Source: CAWCUZ01 sp963798795 (lineage in GTDB: Bacteria; Acidobacteriota; Vicinamibacteria; Vicinamibacterales; SCN-69-37). From it: a DNA stretch of 64,000 nt. The notes beneath the pieces were generated by a model. It saw only the letters and a program-made list of their open reading frames with translations, ran no database searches and was not told the DNA's origin. The stretch lies in assembly GCA_963798795.1 (NCBI GenBank), contig CAWCUZ010000001.1, positions 558,001 to 622,000 of the forward strand. The letters are read 5' to 3'. Shown one piece after another: positions 55,480 to 64,000 of the stretch (positions within the stretch are counted from its first letter, which is position 1; every line of letters starts with the position of its first letter). The position numbers were made by a program, and so were the translations under genes.

Positions 55480-56928
55480 TTGAGTTCACGACGTTTTTCG
55501 GCCGTTCTCTCTCTTGCTGCCCTTGTTGGGTTGTTTGCGGGCGCCGCGCCCCTCGCGCAATCGGCCAAAGCGCTGGGAGCCGCCACACCGCAGGAGGCCG
55601 TCGCGACGCTCGAGAAGGCCGCCGCCGCCGGGGACTTTCTTGGAGCGTTGCCGGTCATTTCGCCGGCCGGTCTGAAGAAGATCGCCAACGAAGGCGTGAC
55701 GGGCGTCTTCATGATGCTGGCCTTCTCCGACCCTGACGATCCGATGCCCGGCGCGCCGGCGCCGCCGAAGGCCGAGCTCGACCGGAAGCGCAAGCAGTAC
55801 AAGGACGCGGTCGGCCTGGCGACGGCGGTGCTGAAGCCGTACGGCCTGGATGCGCTGATTGGCAAGCCGGTGCTGTCTGATGACACACAGAACACGCTCA
55901 CTGCCGCGCTGGACAAGGCCGACAACCTTGCGCTCATCCGCTCCCTCTTCAGCGCGCTGGGCAAGATGGGCCCGCTTCTGGGGATGAACGATGCGCCGCA
56001 TCCGGCGGCGCCGATCAAGATCGGAACGGTGTCCGAGTACTCGATTGCCGGCGACACGGCGACCGCCCGCAATGATGCCAACGAGCTGCACTTCAGCCGC
56101 ATCAACGGCCGCTGGTTCGTCGAGCCGCCGTCGGACTCCGGCATGGGGTCGGACTCCGGATCGATGTCGTCTCCATCGGCGCCCGGGACGGACGCGCCGC
56201 CGGCCTCGGGACTGCAGCGGGCGGCCTCCGGCAAGACGCCGGAGATCGTGGTTGGCGGCATCCAGGTGGCCAAGGTCGCGGCGTCGAACGACGACTTCTC
56301 CGCCCGGCCCTTCAACTCCGAGAACGGCACCAAGATCGTGCTGTGGGTGAAGATGCCCGCGGGACAGGGATTGATCAAGATCGACGAGGATGCGTCGGTG
56401 CTGTCGCACTTCGGCGATGACAAGGGATCGAATCTCGGCGGCCGGTTCGGCAGTTTCCCGGACGAGTTCAAGGATGCCAGCGGCGGGACCATCGAGATCT
56501 CGAGCTCTGGGCTGCCGGCGTCCGGCGCGACGGCGCTGGTCGCGGACGGCACGCTCGCCATTGCCATCGCGGACTCCACGAAGAAGACACGCGTCGCCAC
56601 GGTGGCGGTCAAGAACGACGGCAGTTTCCTCTTCGGCAAAACGAAGATCACGTTCTCCGAGGTGGAGGCCGACGGCGACGACCTGAGCTTCACGCTCAAT
56701 CTGCCACGCACGGTGATGGAGGGCCTCAAGAACGTCGTGTTCCTCGACGCCAAGGGACAGCCGCTCGAGAGCCGGACGGGGAGCAGCGGCTACATGAACG
56801 ATGCGGCCGAAATGGGATTCCACGTCACGACCGCGAGCACGACGCTGACCATCGAGTTCGAAGCCTGGGAAGGCCGCCGCACCATCAAGGTGCCGTTCAA
56901 CCTCAAGGCCGGGATTGGGATGGACTGA
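55480..56928 (+). CDS. Secreted hypothetical protein
   Basis: 482 residues from TTG 55480, with GGAGG 5 bases upstream, which decides the start. Signal peptide SRRFSAVLSLAALVGLFAGA-APLAQSA. The N-terminal third is helical (ATPQEAVATLEKAAAAGDFL, QYKDAVGLATAVLKPYGLDA), then a Ser/Gly/Pro linker at about residues 220-260 and a beta-rich C-terminal part (KIVLWVKMPAGQGLIKIDED, RVATVAVKNDGSFLFGKTKI). No family recognised and no catalytic motif. It may be an exported structural or binding protein. Divergent from the ADOP gene at 52829. Confidence 0.75.
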   Translation: MSSRRFSAVLSLAALVGLFAGAAPLAQSAKALGAATPQEAVATLEKAAAAGDFLGALPVISPAGLKKIANEGVTGVFMMLAFSDPDDPMPGAPAPPKAELDRKRKQYKDAVGLATAVLKPYGLDALIGKPVLSDDTQNTLTAALDKADNLALIRSLFSALGKMGPLLGMNDAPHPAAPIKIGTVSEYSIAGDTATARNDANELHFSRINGRWFVEPPSDSGMGSDSGSMSSPSAPGTDAPPASGLQRAASGKTPEIVVGGIQVAKVAASNDDFSARPFNSENGTKIVLWVKMPAGQGLIKIDEDASVLSHFGDDKGSNLGGRFGSFPDEFKDASGGTIEISSSGLPASGATALVADGTLAIAIADSTKKTRVATVAVKNDGSFLFGKTKITFSEVEADGDDLSFTLNLPRTVMEGLKNVVFLDAKGQPLESRTGSSGYMNDAAEMGFHVTTASTTLTIEFEAWEGRRTIKVPFNLKAGIGMD

Positions 56929-57111
56929 CGCGCACCTCGGCATCACTACGCGGGTATCATCACAACCGGCTTCGCGCTCTACCGATCACCGCGACTGGTT
57001 CGACCGTCCGTCGTGGGCCGTGACGCTCGTGATTGCGGCCTCGCGGCGATGGTCGCCGGTTTCGGCCTCGACGCGCGCGAACGGGCGCGCTGAAGGGCAG
57101 GAGGGACATCG

Positions 57112-59540
57112 TTGTGGCCACGCGTGATGGGGTCCTGGCGGGCGTCGGTCGCGACGCGGCTACGCCTTCCGGTTGTTTCGCCGCCACGGCGCCGGTTTCG
57201 CCGTCGCGGTGCTCGGCATGGGACTCGCCCTCGGCTTGAGCGCGTCGATGGTCGCCGTCATCGGCGCGGTGATCTATCCGCGCGTCAACGTCCCGGACCC
57301 GGCATCGTTGATGCGGGTCACGCGGACGTTCTCGGGCCGAGGCTCGCCCGCCGGCGCCGGCATCGGCGTCGGCAGTCCGGCGCTCACCTACCGCGACTTC
57401 CTCGCACTGCACGAGGTCGATACGCCAGTCGCGGCCGTCACGCAGGCTACTCGCGACATCCGGACCGCCGACGGTCGGACCGCGGCGTCGGCGCCGGTCC
57501 AATTCGTCACCGGCCGCTTCTTTCAGGTCGCGGGCGTGCGCGCCTCGACGGGCCGACTGATCGGCGACGGCGACGAAGCGTCCCAGGCGCACGTCGCGGT
57601 GCTGAGCGACGATGCGTGGGCCAGGCTGTACGGCCGGTCGCCGGCCGCCATCGGCGCGCATATCGACGTCGGAGGCGGGTCGTTCGAGATCGTGGGGGTC
57701 GCGGACCGCGGCTTCACGGGCACGGCGCGAGTGGATCGCACCGTGCTGTGGGCGCCCGTTTGGGCGGCCTCCGACCGCGCGGACGTGAGGCTGGCCGGCA
57801 ACATCGTCCTGCTTGCGCGACTTCGGAGCGACGCCGATGTCGAGCGCTTTCGCGCGCAGGTCACGGGCGCCCTTGGCCAGCCGTCAGGCCTGTCCGGCAC
57901 GGCCGCCACGCTCCGCATCGAGAGCGTGCTTGCGCCGGCGAGGCTGGCTGAAGCCGGCGCGGTGATGCCGCCGCTCGTGGCGCTCCTCGGCGCCGTCGTC
58001 ATCGTGGGCCTGGTGAACCTCGCCGGGTTCCTGCTGACGACCGCGTCGGCCCGCCAGCGGGAGGTTGGCGTCCGGCTGTCGCTCGGCGCCACGCGCGGGA
58101 GGCTCGTCCGGCAGTTCCTGACCGAAAGCGTGATGGTCGGTGTTGCGGGTGCGGCGATTGGCGCGCTTGCCATCAACCTCTTCGTTCCGCTGCTGGTCGC
58201 GGCCGCCGGCGCGATCGTGCCGATTGGCGTCGCCGTCGCGCCCGACGGGCGCACGTACGTCTTCCTGGCGGCCGCGGCGGCGGCCGCCGCCGTCCTCGCC
58301 GGCCTCGCGCCCGTGCGGTATCTCACGCGAACCGAGATCGCCGCGGATCTCTCCGGCGATGGACGACGGCTCCGGGTGGTGGCGCGGCCCGAGCGCCTGC
58401 GCGTCATTCTGGTCAGCGCGCAGGTCGCCCTGTCCGTCGTCCTGCTGGTCGCGACGGCGCTGCTGACGCGGGGCGCCGGGCGGGCGCGCTCGGCCGACGT
58501 CGGGTTCGACGCGCGGCAGCTCCTGGTCGCGAGCGGCCATTGGATTGGCGGATCGTGGTCGGCGGTGGAGGCCGCTCGGTACTGGCCGGACGCGATCGCG
58601 CGCGTGCGCGCCGTGCCGGGCGTCGAGAACGGCGCCCTCGCGCGGCACGTTTTCGCATCGAGTCTGGAGCACCGGGCGGTTTCGAGTGGCGGGCGTTCAG
58701 CCGTTGCCCGGATGAACCGCACGTCACCAGCCTATTTCGCGACGACGGGTATCGGACTCGTCGCCGGGCGCGTGTACTCGGCGGCGGAGGCCGCGGCCGA
58801 CGCGCCCGTGGCGCTCGTCTCGGCGCGCACGGCGACGATGCTGTGGGGCGTCGATCGTGCGATCGGGCGGACGCTTGCCGGGACCGGGAGTGAAACCGCG
58901 CCGGTCACGGTGATTGGCGTCGTCAGTGACGCGGCGAGCCACAGCCTGTTCGACGTCTCGGACTCGGCCGGCGACGTGTACCGGCCACTTGCTCCCGGGC
59001 AGATGGACGGTGCATATCTGATCGTCCGCACGAGCGCCGACGCCCGGACCATGGTCTCCGCCGTCAGTCGGGCGTTGCCGGGTTACGGCGCCAGGCGCGC
59101 GTCGTTCCAGGCGCTGGGAGGTCAGGTCGACGCCCAGGTGGAGCTGGCTCAGGTTCCGTCGCGGCTCGCCGGGTTCGCCGGACTCGCGGTGCTGATTCTG
59201 ACGGGCGTCGGCCTTCAGGGCCTCGTCGCGCTCACGCTGCGCCAGCGGCTGCACGAGATCGCCGTCAGGATGGCGCTCGGCGCGACGCCTGCCGACGTCG
59301 GCCGGCAGGTCGGAGGCTTCGCGCTGCGCCCCGTGCTGTGGGGCGGCGCCGCCGGTGCGGTCGGGGCGTTTCTTGCGCTGCGAGCGATGTCGGCGCTCCT
59401 GTTCGGCGTCAGCGCCGCGGATTCCGCCGGCGCTGGTGGCGGCCGCAGCCGCCCTCGTCTTCGGGCTCGTCCTTGGCGTTGCCGATCCGCTGCTCGTGGC
59501 GCTGCGCGTGCAGCCCGCGAACGTCCTGCGGCGCGGGTGA
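57112..59540 (+). CDS. ADOP-type permease with two frameshifts
   Basis: About 808 residues after correction. The start is TTG 57112 (GGAGGGACATCG upstream) or ATG 57127, giving MGSWRASVATR. One extra base at 57158-57160 breaks the frame before YAFRLFRRHGAGFAVAVLG. The body has FtsX helices (ALLGAVVIVGLVNLAGFLLTTA, LAAAAAAAAVLAGLAPVRYL), two MacB-like domains and a C-terminal FtsX repeat. A second extra base at 59422-59423 breaks the tail; removing it gives SAADPPALVAAAAALVFG and the end ALRVQPANVLRRG. It differs from the others in having shorter periplasmic domains. Substrate unknown. Confidence 0.75.
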
Positions 59541-59682
59541 GACGCGACGCCCCGACCGGCTCATCCGGCGGGCGGAAGCCCCCGGGGCACGACATCCAGT
59601 CGAGCCCCCTGTCGATCCCGCCGGCCGGCGTTCGACTACCTGATAGATGCGGCAACCTGCCGCGTGCAGGAGGTGCGTAGCG

Positions 59683-60108
59683 ATGCGATTTCTGGTGATG
59701 GTGCCGGCGAACAAGGAGTCCGAGGCGGGTGTGCTGCCCGACGAGAAGATTCTGACGGACATGGGCAAGTTCAACGAGGAAATGGTCAAGGCCGGCGTCC
59801 TGCTGGCGGCCGAGGGCCTGCAGCCGACCTCGAAGGGCGCCCGGATCAAGTTCGAGGGCGGCAAGACGGTGGTCACCGACGGGCCGTTCGTCGAGTCGAA
59901 GGAGCTGATTGCCGGCTTCTGGATCATCCGGGCGGCGTCGAAGGACGAGGCGATCGCCTGGATGAAGCGCGCGCCGTTCGGCGGCGGCACCCAAATCGAG
60001 ATCCGGCCGATCTTCGAGATGGAAGACCTGGGCGCCGGCATGACGGAACACCTGCGCGAGCAGGAGGCCCGCCAGCGCAAGCAGGCCGCCGACAACGCGA
60101 AGCGCTGA
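59683..60108 (+). CDS. YCII/DGPF-domain protein
   Basis: 141 residues from ATG 59683, with AGGAGGTG upstream. The family hallmark is the stretch VVTDGPFVESKELIAGFWII, together with the N-terminal MRFLVMVPANKESEAG and the DEAIAWMKRAPF helix. YCII-related proteins form dimers and commonly accompany ECF sigma or stress genes; enzymatic activity, if any, is unknown. It follows the ADOP gene on the same strand by 143 bases. Confidence 0.85.
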   Translation: MRFLVMVPANKESEAGVLPDEKILTDMGKFNEEMVKAGVLLAAEGLQPTSKGARIKFEGGKTVVTDGPFVESKELIAGFWIIRAASKDEAIAWMKRAPFGGGTQIEIRPIFEMEDLGAGMTEHLREQEARQRKQAADNAKR

Positions 60109-60110
60109 GG

Positions 60111-60180
60111 AGAGGAAACATCAACGCTGTCGGAAGGCAACATGAGGCCCGTTCTCAGCCCCCCGGCTGCCCCCACCCCG
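60111..60180 (+). repeat. Dispersed repeat, second type, copy 2
   Basis: GAGGAGAGGAAACATCAACG, CTGTCGGAAGG, a 9-base insert, CCCGTTCTCAGCCCCCCGGC. It matches the copy at 42016-42080 except for the insert and a few substitutions. It occupies the gap between the YCII gene and the membrane protein at 60210. Confidence 0.7.
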
Positions 60181-60209
60181 GCACGCATCGGCTATCCTTC
60201 AGCATCCTG

Positions 60210-61241
60210 ATGCCGCAAGTCACTCCTACTGGTCGGTTCGCACGGCTCGACCGACTGTGGGAACGGCACAGTCGGTCGTTTTGGATTCTGCATTCGATCT
60301 GGGCGTTGGGAACGGGCATCGTCGTGCTCTGGCTGGCTCGCGAGCGGTACGGTTTCGTGCCCTGGGTTATGGGGTTTCTGCTGCTGACGTGGGCCTCCAC
60401 GCTGTTCTTCAGCCGCCCACCGACCGGCGAGGCGGACGACACTCGGTCGGCGCGTTTCCGGCGAGGCCTCGCGTCGTACTTCACCCGCGTCCTGTACCAG
60501 GAGACGCTGTTCTTCGTGCTGCCGTTCTACGTCTATTCGGTCGTGTTCCCGTCGTGGAACGTCGCCTTTCCGCTCGTGCTCGCGCTGCTCGCCGTCCTCG
60601 CCTGTCTGGATCTTCTGTTCGACCGGTGGCTGCGCGAGAGCCCGGTGTTCGGCCTCGTGTTCTTCGCGTCCGTGGCCTTCGGCGTGCTGAACCTGCTGCT
60701 GCCGACGCTGTTCGCCCTTCGTCCCGTCGTGGCGACCCCCGTTGCCGCCGTCACCGCGCTCGCCACCGCGGCGCCGCTCGCCGTTCGAGGCGGTGCGCGC
60801 GGGCCTCGCTCATGGCTGCACCTGACCGCGGCCGGGCTGGCGATCCTCGTCGTCGCGATCGGCGTTCCACAGCTCGTACCCCCGGTGCCCTTGCGCCTGG
60901 AGGGAGTCACCTTTGCCGCGGGGCTCGACCGCACCGGCCTGGAACCCGCGGGCGTGGTTGACGAAGACGCCGACAGCAGCGTGCTCGACGGCCAACTGGT
61001 GGTCCTGGCCAGGGTGTTTGCGCCGTCGAACGTGCCGGCGCGCGTCGCGCTCGACTGGTATGTCGATCGCTCCCTCGTCCGCAGCTCGCGGGAAGTGGAG
61101 ATCGTCGCCCACAGCGACGGATTCAGGGTGTGGGACGCGCTGAGGCCAGAGAGCGGGACGCTGGCGCCAGGCGTCTATCGGATCGTCCTGCGCACCGCGG
61201 ACAATCGCGTGTTCGGCACCGCCAGCCTTCGGCTCCACTGA
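60210..61241 (+). CDS. DUF5924/DUF2914-like membrane protein
   Basis: 343 residues from ATG 60210. N-terminal hydrophobic segments (SIWALGTGIVVLWLARERYG-FVPWVMGFLLLTWASTLFFS, ETLFFVLPFYVYSVVFPSWN, LVLALLAVLACLDLLF, GLAILVVAIGVPQLVP) are followed by a soluble beta-rich domain (RVFAPSNVPARVALDWYVDR, GVYRIVLRTADNRVFGTASL) that looks like DUF2914. The order fits an inner-membrane protein with a periplasmic C-terminal domain; function unknown. Confidence 0.75.
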   Translation: MPQVTPTGRFARLDRLWERHSRSFWILHSIWALGTGIVVLWLARERYGFVPWVMGFLLLTWASTLFFSRPPTGEADDTRSARFRRGLASYFTRVLYQETLFFVLPFYVYSVVFPSWNVAFPLVLALLAVLACLDLLFDRWLRESPVFGLVFFASVAFGVLNLLLPTLFALRPVVATPVAAVTALATAAPLAVRGGARGPRSWLHLTAAGLAILVVAIGVPQLVPPVPLRLEGVTFAAGLDRTGLEPAGVVDEDADSSVLDGQLVVLARVFAPSNVPARVALDWYVDRSLVRSSREVEIVAHSDGFRVWDALRPESGTLAPGVYRIVLRTADNRVFGTASLRLH

Positions 61242-61287
61242 GCGGGCGCCCGGACCAGTGGGCACGAGACGTTCGTTGAGACCCCTC

Positions 61288-61839
61288 ATGCAGGCGCCGC
61301 CGCTCCTGGAAACTCCCCGGCTCGTGCTGTCGGCGCCCGCGGCCGCGGATGCCGACGCCGTCTTCCGGCGGTACGCCGGCGACGTCGAGGTGACGCGGTA
61401 CCTGGGATGGCCCAGGCATCGGACCGTCGCCGACACGGAGGCGTTCCTGGCGTTCAGCGCGGTTCAGTGGGAGCGCGAAGGGGCGGGGCCCTATCTGATG
61501 TGGGCGCGCGACGATGGCCGGTTGCTCGGCAGTACCGGCCTCGGCCTGGAGCCGGGCGGACAGGCGATCACGGGGTACGTGCTGGCGGCGGACGCCTGGG
61601 GACAGGGCTACGCCACGGAGGCGCTCACCGCGGTGGTGGATGTCGCGACCGACATCGGCGTGCGGCGACTCTATGCGCTGTGTCATCCGCAGCACCGGGC
61701 ATCATGGCGCGTCCTGGAGAAGTGCGGCTTCGACCGGGACGCGAGCTGGAACCGGCAGGTGGAGTTCCCCAACATCGTGCCGGAGATCAGGCAGGATGTC
61801 CTCTGCTACCGCCGGGGACTTCGCCGGCACGCGGGCTGA
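61288..61839 (+). CDS. GNAT-family N-acetyltransferase (RimJ/RimL-like)
   Basis: 183 residues from ATG 61288 (a GTG at 61258 could extend it). LETPRLVLSAPAAADADAVF, LLGSTGLGLEPGGQAITGYV, YVLAADAWGQGYATEALTAV (acetyl-CoA binding Q-G-x-A/G loop) and NHRASWRVLEKCGF-like CHPQHRASWRVLEKCGFDRD are the RimJ/L-type acetyltransferase blocks. The substrate may be a protein N-terminus, antibiotic or metabolite. It lies downstream of the membrane protein in the same direction with a short gap. Confidence 0.85.
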   Translation: MQAPPLLETPRLVLSAPAAADADAVFRRYAGDVEVTRYLGWPRHRTVADTEAFLAFSAVQWEREGAGPYLMWARDDGRLLGSTGLGLEPGGQAITGYVLAADAWGQGYATEALTAVVDVATDIGVRRLYALCHPQHRASWRVLEKCGFDRDASWNRQVEFPNIVPEIRQDVLCYRRGLRRHAG

Positions 61840-61950
61840 CCCGCCGCGCGAGCGGGAGTGAAACGCTGCGCGGCTGGCGCGATGTTGGCCGGCCGCGACA
61901 CAATCGCCTATCCTGTGTCCAATCACTTGTCACCTGGCCGGGACGGACAC

Positions 61951-62350
61951 ATGAACGACGTTGCGAACGCCCGATTCAGCATCACGAGCTGGGAGGAAGA
62001 GCCCTACAGTGAGGGCCAGGACGCCCCAAAGCTCACGCGGGCAACCGTCACAAAGACGTTCACCGGCGATATCGTGGGCGAGGGGCGTGTCGAGTACCCT
62101 GATGCTGTACCGCAGCGACGGCTCGGCCACGTTCGTCGGCCTGGAGCGGGTCGTCGGCCATCTCGCAGGCAAGTCCGGCGGCTTCGTGCTCCAGCGTACG
62201 GGAGTATTCGAGAACGGCCTGGCCAAGGAGTCGTACATCGTCATCCCAGGATCCGGCACGGGAGAGCTTCGCGGCCTGCGCGGCGAGGGCACGTCGGCCG
62301 TGGGGCACGGGAGCGAGCACCCTCTGACGCTGAACTACGAGTTGGACTAG
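61951..62350 (+). CDS. DUF3224-family protein (frameshifted)
   Basis: About 133 residues after correction, from ATG 61951. ARFSITSWEEEPYSEGQDAP-KLTRATVTKTFTGDIVGEGR is the N-terminal half, and SDGSATFVGLERVVGHLAGK with IVIPGSGTGELRGLRGEGT the C-terminal half of DUF3224, a small eight-stranded beta-barrel-like family. The frame breaks after VEY; removing one C of CCC at 62097-62099 (TACCCTG to TACCTG) yields VEYLMLYRSDGS. Function of the family is unknown. Confidence 0.8.
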
Positions 62351-62397
62351 CCGGGACGCGCGCCCGGAATGATCAGTTGTGAGCGACCGCGATCCTG

Positions 62398-62487
62398 TGT
62401 CGGAGAGAGAACCGCGGCACGGGAGGGGCGACCACCGCGGCGGACGTCCGAGAACCCGCGTCATGTTCGCTGATGCTTCCTATCCTC
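62398..62487 (-). repeat. 90-bp dispersed repeat, copy D (reverse, diverged)
   Basis: On the minus strand it reads GAGGATAGGAAGCATCAGCG, then TTCTCGGACGTCC, and ends CTCTCTCCGACA. It combines the GGAAGCATCA start of the second repeat type with the body of the 90-bp type, so it links the two. Its left edge abuts the HIT fragment at 62488. Confidence 0.7.
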
Positions 62488-62639
62488 CGTCGATTGCCGC
62501 CCGCCGCGGCTTTGCGGACACGGGCTACCGTACGGTGTTCAACTGCAACGCGGACGCCGGGCATTCGGTCTTCCACCTGCACCTGCACCTGCACCTGCAC
62601 GTGCTCGGCGGACGCAAGCTGGGGTGGCCGCCAGGGTAG
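62488..62639 (+). pseudogene. HIT-family protein fragment with an expanded His-x-His motif
   Basis: AARRGFADTGYRTVFNCNAD followed by AGHSVFHLHLHLHLHVLGGR and KLGWPPG is the C-terminal end of a HINT/HIT nucleotide-binding protein. Normal members carry H-phi-H-phi-H-phi-phi; here four CACCTG units encode extra HL pairs, giving five alternating His. The N-terminal two thirds are absent and coding homology begins at the edge of repeat copy D. Probably inactive. Confidence 0.7.
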
Positions 62640-62673
62640 TAAACAAGTGAGAAGTGAGAAGAGGAGCCCTCTC

Positions 62674-63153
62674 ATGCTACGAGCACGTCCGTACCTGGCC
62701 GCGCTGACCGTCGCCGCCGGCGCGTTCCTGTGCGTGTGCGTCGCACACGCGCAGAACATCAGCCAGACCGCGATGGCCGGAACCTTTTCGGTCACGCTGA
62801 AGGTCCTGCCCGCCGAATCGTTCTCCGGGCCCCATGCCGAAATGGCGTGGGACGGCGGTGCCAAGGCGAACACGCTCGATGGACCGGCGCATCCCAACCA
62901 TCATCTGGTCGTCTTCGTGGAACAGGACGGCAAGCCGGTGGAAGACGCGACGGTGTCGATCGCGTACCGCACCGTTTCGCCCGCGTCGTCGGCCTGGACG
63001 TCGCTGCCGGTCGCGCGCATGCACGTCGCCGGCAAGGGGCCGGAGACGACGCACTACGGCAACAACCTGCAGATCGCGGCTGGCAGCTACGAGGCGCAGG
63101 TCGCCGTGAACGGCAGCCCGCGCGCGGTGTTCAAGTTCTCGCTGTCGAAGTAG
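62674..63153 (+). CDS. Exported YtkA/FixH-like domain protein
   Basis: 159 residues from ATG 62674 (AGGAG upstream). Signal peptide RARPYLAALTVAAGAFLCVC-VAHAQ. The mature domain is beta-rich with HPNHHLVVFVEQDGKPVEDA-TVSIAYR, resembling YtkA-like or FixH-like periplasmic domains, which are often linked to copper or oxidase assembly. The His cluster near DGPAHPNHH could bind metal. Uncertain family; convergent with the ADOP gene at 63164. Confidence 0.65.
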   Translation: MLRARPYLAALTVAAGAFLCVCVAHAQNISQTAMAGTFSVTLKVLPAESFSGPHAEMAWDGGAKANTLDGPAHPNHHLVVFVEQDGKPVEDATVSIAYRTVSPASSAWTSLPVARMHVAGKGPETTHYGNNLQIAAGSYEAQVAVNGSPRAVFKFSLSK

Positions 63154-63163
63154 CCGCGGCCGA

Positions 63164-64000
63164 CTACCGGAGCGCCGACACGGGATCGACGCGCATCGCG
63201 CGCCGTGCCGGAATGACGCAGGCCGCGACCGCGGAGAGCAGGAGCACGGCCGGCACGCCCACGAGCGTCACCGGATCCCGCGGTCGCACGCCGAACACCT
63301 CGCTGGCCATGAGCGGGGCCGTCACCAGCGCGGCACTCAGACCGAGGAGGACGCCCGCCGCGGCAAGCCGGACGCCCTGGCGCACGACGAGCCCGGCCAG
63401 GGCCCATGGCTCGGCGCCGAGCGCGAGGCGAATCCCGATCTCCGGCGTCCGCTCGCTCACGGCCAGCGCCATCACGCCGTAGACGCCGACGATGGCCAGC
63501 GTGAGCGCGACGAGCCCGAACAGAACCGCGACGGCCGCGACGAAGCGGCGCCCGGTCATCGCCTGGCCGCGCAGCGCCGACATCGGCCTGACGTCGTAGG
63601 CCGTGAGGCTCGCATCAACCTCGCGCACGGCGGCGCGCACTGCCGGCGCGAGCGCCGACGGCTCGATGCTCGTCCGCATGACGATGAGCGGCGCCACCGG
63701 CGGATTCTGCAGGTAGTGGATGTACACCTCGGCCTCGGGCGGCGTCTCGAGGCCGGTGTGGCGAACGTCGCCGACGACGCCGATCACCGTCGCGGTGCCG
63801 ATACCGGCGTTCCCGCCGAGCGTGAGGCGCCGGCCGATCGCATTCTCGCCGCCAAAGACCCGCGCCGCCATCGTCTCGTTGATCACCACGACGGCCGGTG
63901 AGCGCGGGCCGTCGGTCGCCTCGAACGCCCGCCCGCGCACGACGGGAATCTGCATCACGCCGAAGTAGCCGTGCATTGCGCGCCGCAGGCCCACGTCGAA
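63164..64000 (-). CDS. ADOP-type MacB/FtsX permease, C-terminal part (runs off the window)
   Basis: The frame is open from the window edge and ends at 63164. The visible part is the second MacB_PCD core (GRAFEATDGPRSPAVVVINETM, IGRRLTLGGNAGIGTATVIG-VVGDVRH) and the final FtsX unit (FVAAVAVLFGLVALTLAIVG, SERTPEIGIRLALGAEPWAL, AVAACVIPARRAMRVDPVSAL). The N-terminus and any PadR partner lie beyond 64000. Confidence 0.88.
   Translation of the reverse strand, partial: FDVGLRRAMHGYFGVMQIPVVRGRAFEATDGPRSPAVVVINETMAARVFGGENAIGRRLTLGGNAGIGTATVIGVVGDVRHTGLETPPEAEVYIHYLQNPPVAPLIVMRTSIEPSALAPAVRAAVREVDASLTAYDVRPMSALRGQAMTGRRFVAAVAVLFGLVALTLAIVGVYGVMALAVSERTPEIGIRLALGAEPWALAGLVVRQGVRLAAAGVLLGLSAALVTAPLMASEVFGVRPRDPVTLVGVPAVLLLSAVAACVIPARRAMRVDPVSALR

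Noticed and set aside
62570..62605. CACCTG tandem repeat considered as a CRISPR-like or VNTR array
   Set aside because: Only about four perfect units without spacers; it encodes the His-x-His region of a HIT fragment. No CRISPR array was found anywhere in the window.

Overview
The window is high-GC, densely coding bacterial DNA that looks like Acidobacteriota, most likely class Vicinamibacteria. This is inferred from gene content, not from a marker gene. The indicators are many large 'duplicated orphan' MacB/FtsX-type permeases (ADOP), three of them directly preceded by PadR regulators; several Hanks-type Ser/Thr kinases with TolB-like propeller or TPR C-termini; an ECF sigma factor divergent from a kinase/TPR gene; and an absence of rRNA or tRNA genes.

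Layout. 1-4318: end of a polysaccharide-assembly cluster (four GT4-type glycosyltransferases and an undecaprenyl-phosphate sugar transferase). 4441-10792: outer-membrane barrel, divergent ECF sigma / kinase-TPR pair, SGNH-fold protein and methyltransferase. 10823-21329: minus-strand genes (ADOP permease, FkbM methyltransferase, kinase-propeller, SPFH/NfeD pair, RpiB-SnoaL fusion, double cyclic-nucleotide-binding protein). 21439-27622: two PadR-ADOP operons pointing at each other. 27689-36885: membrane and secreted proteins, a cNMP/thioredoxin-reductase-like flavoprotein, a DUF885 lipoprotein peptidase, and several gene remnants. 37006-41985: an integron gene-cassette array with no integrase in the window. 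42016-51338: a patchwork of truncated genes (ABC ATPase domain, kinase pieces, integrase, DsbA-like) separated by copies of a 90-bp repeat, with an intact esterase, a PadR-ADOP operon and a kinase-TPR gene between them. 51557-64000: secreted proteins, three more ADOP permeases, small enzymes and another repeat copy beside a truncated HIT gene.

The most interesting region is the cassette array. Seven recognisable attC-like sites, all pointing to the minus strand and most carrying the extra A in the left arm that is typical of attC hairpins, separate small cassettes. The cassettes encode HicBA, MazEF, VapBC and a DUF2442/DUF4160 pair, a CPBP-type membrane protease, a glycine-zipper protein and unknown proteins. 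HicBA, MazEF and VapBC face against the array direction. A second unusual feature is a 90-bp sequence (four copies, two identical) that abuts the broken end of a different gene at each site.

About a dozen otherwise complete genes are split by what looks like one extra base, usually in a GGG/CCC run; in three cases the context is TACCCTG where TACCTG is expected. Because the direction is always the same, systematic sequencing or consensus error is the simplest explanation, and I annotate these as whole genes with the shift position given. Truncated fragments that lack whole domains are annotated as pseudogenes.
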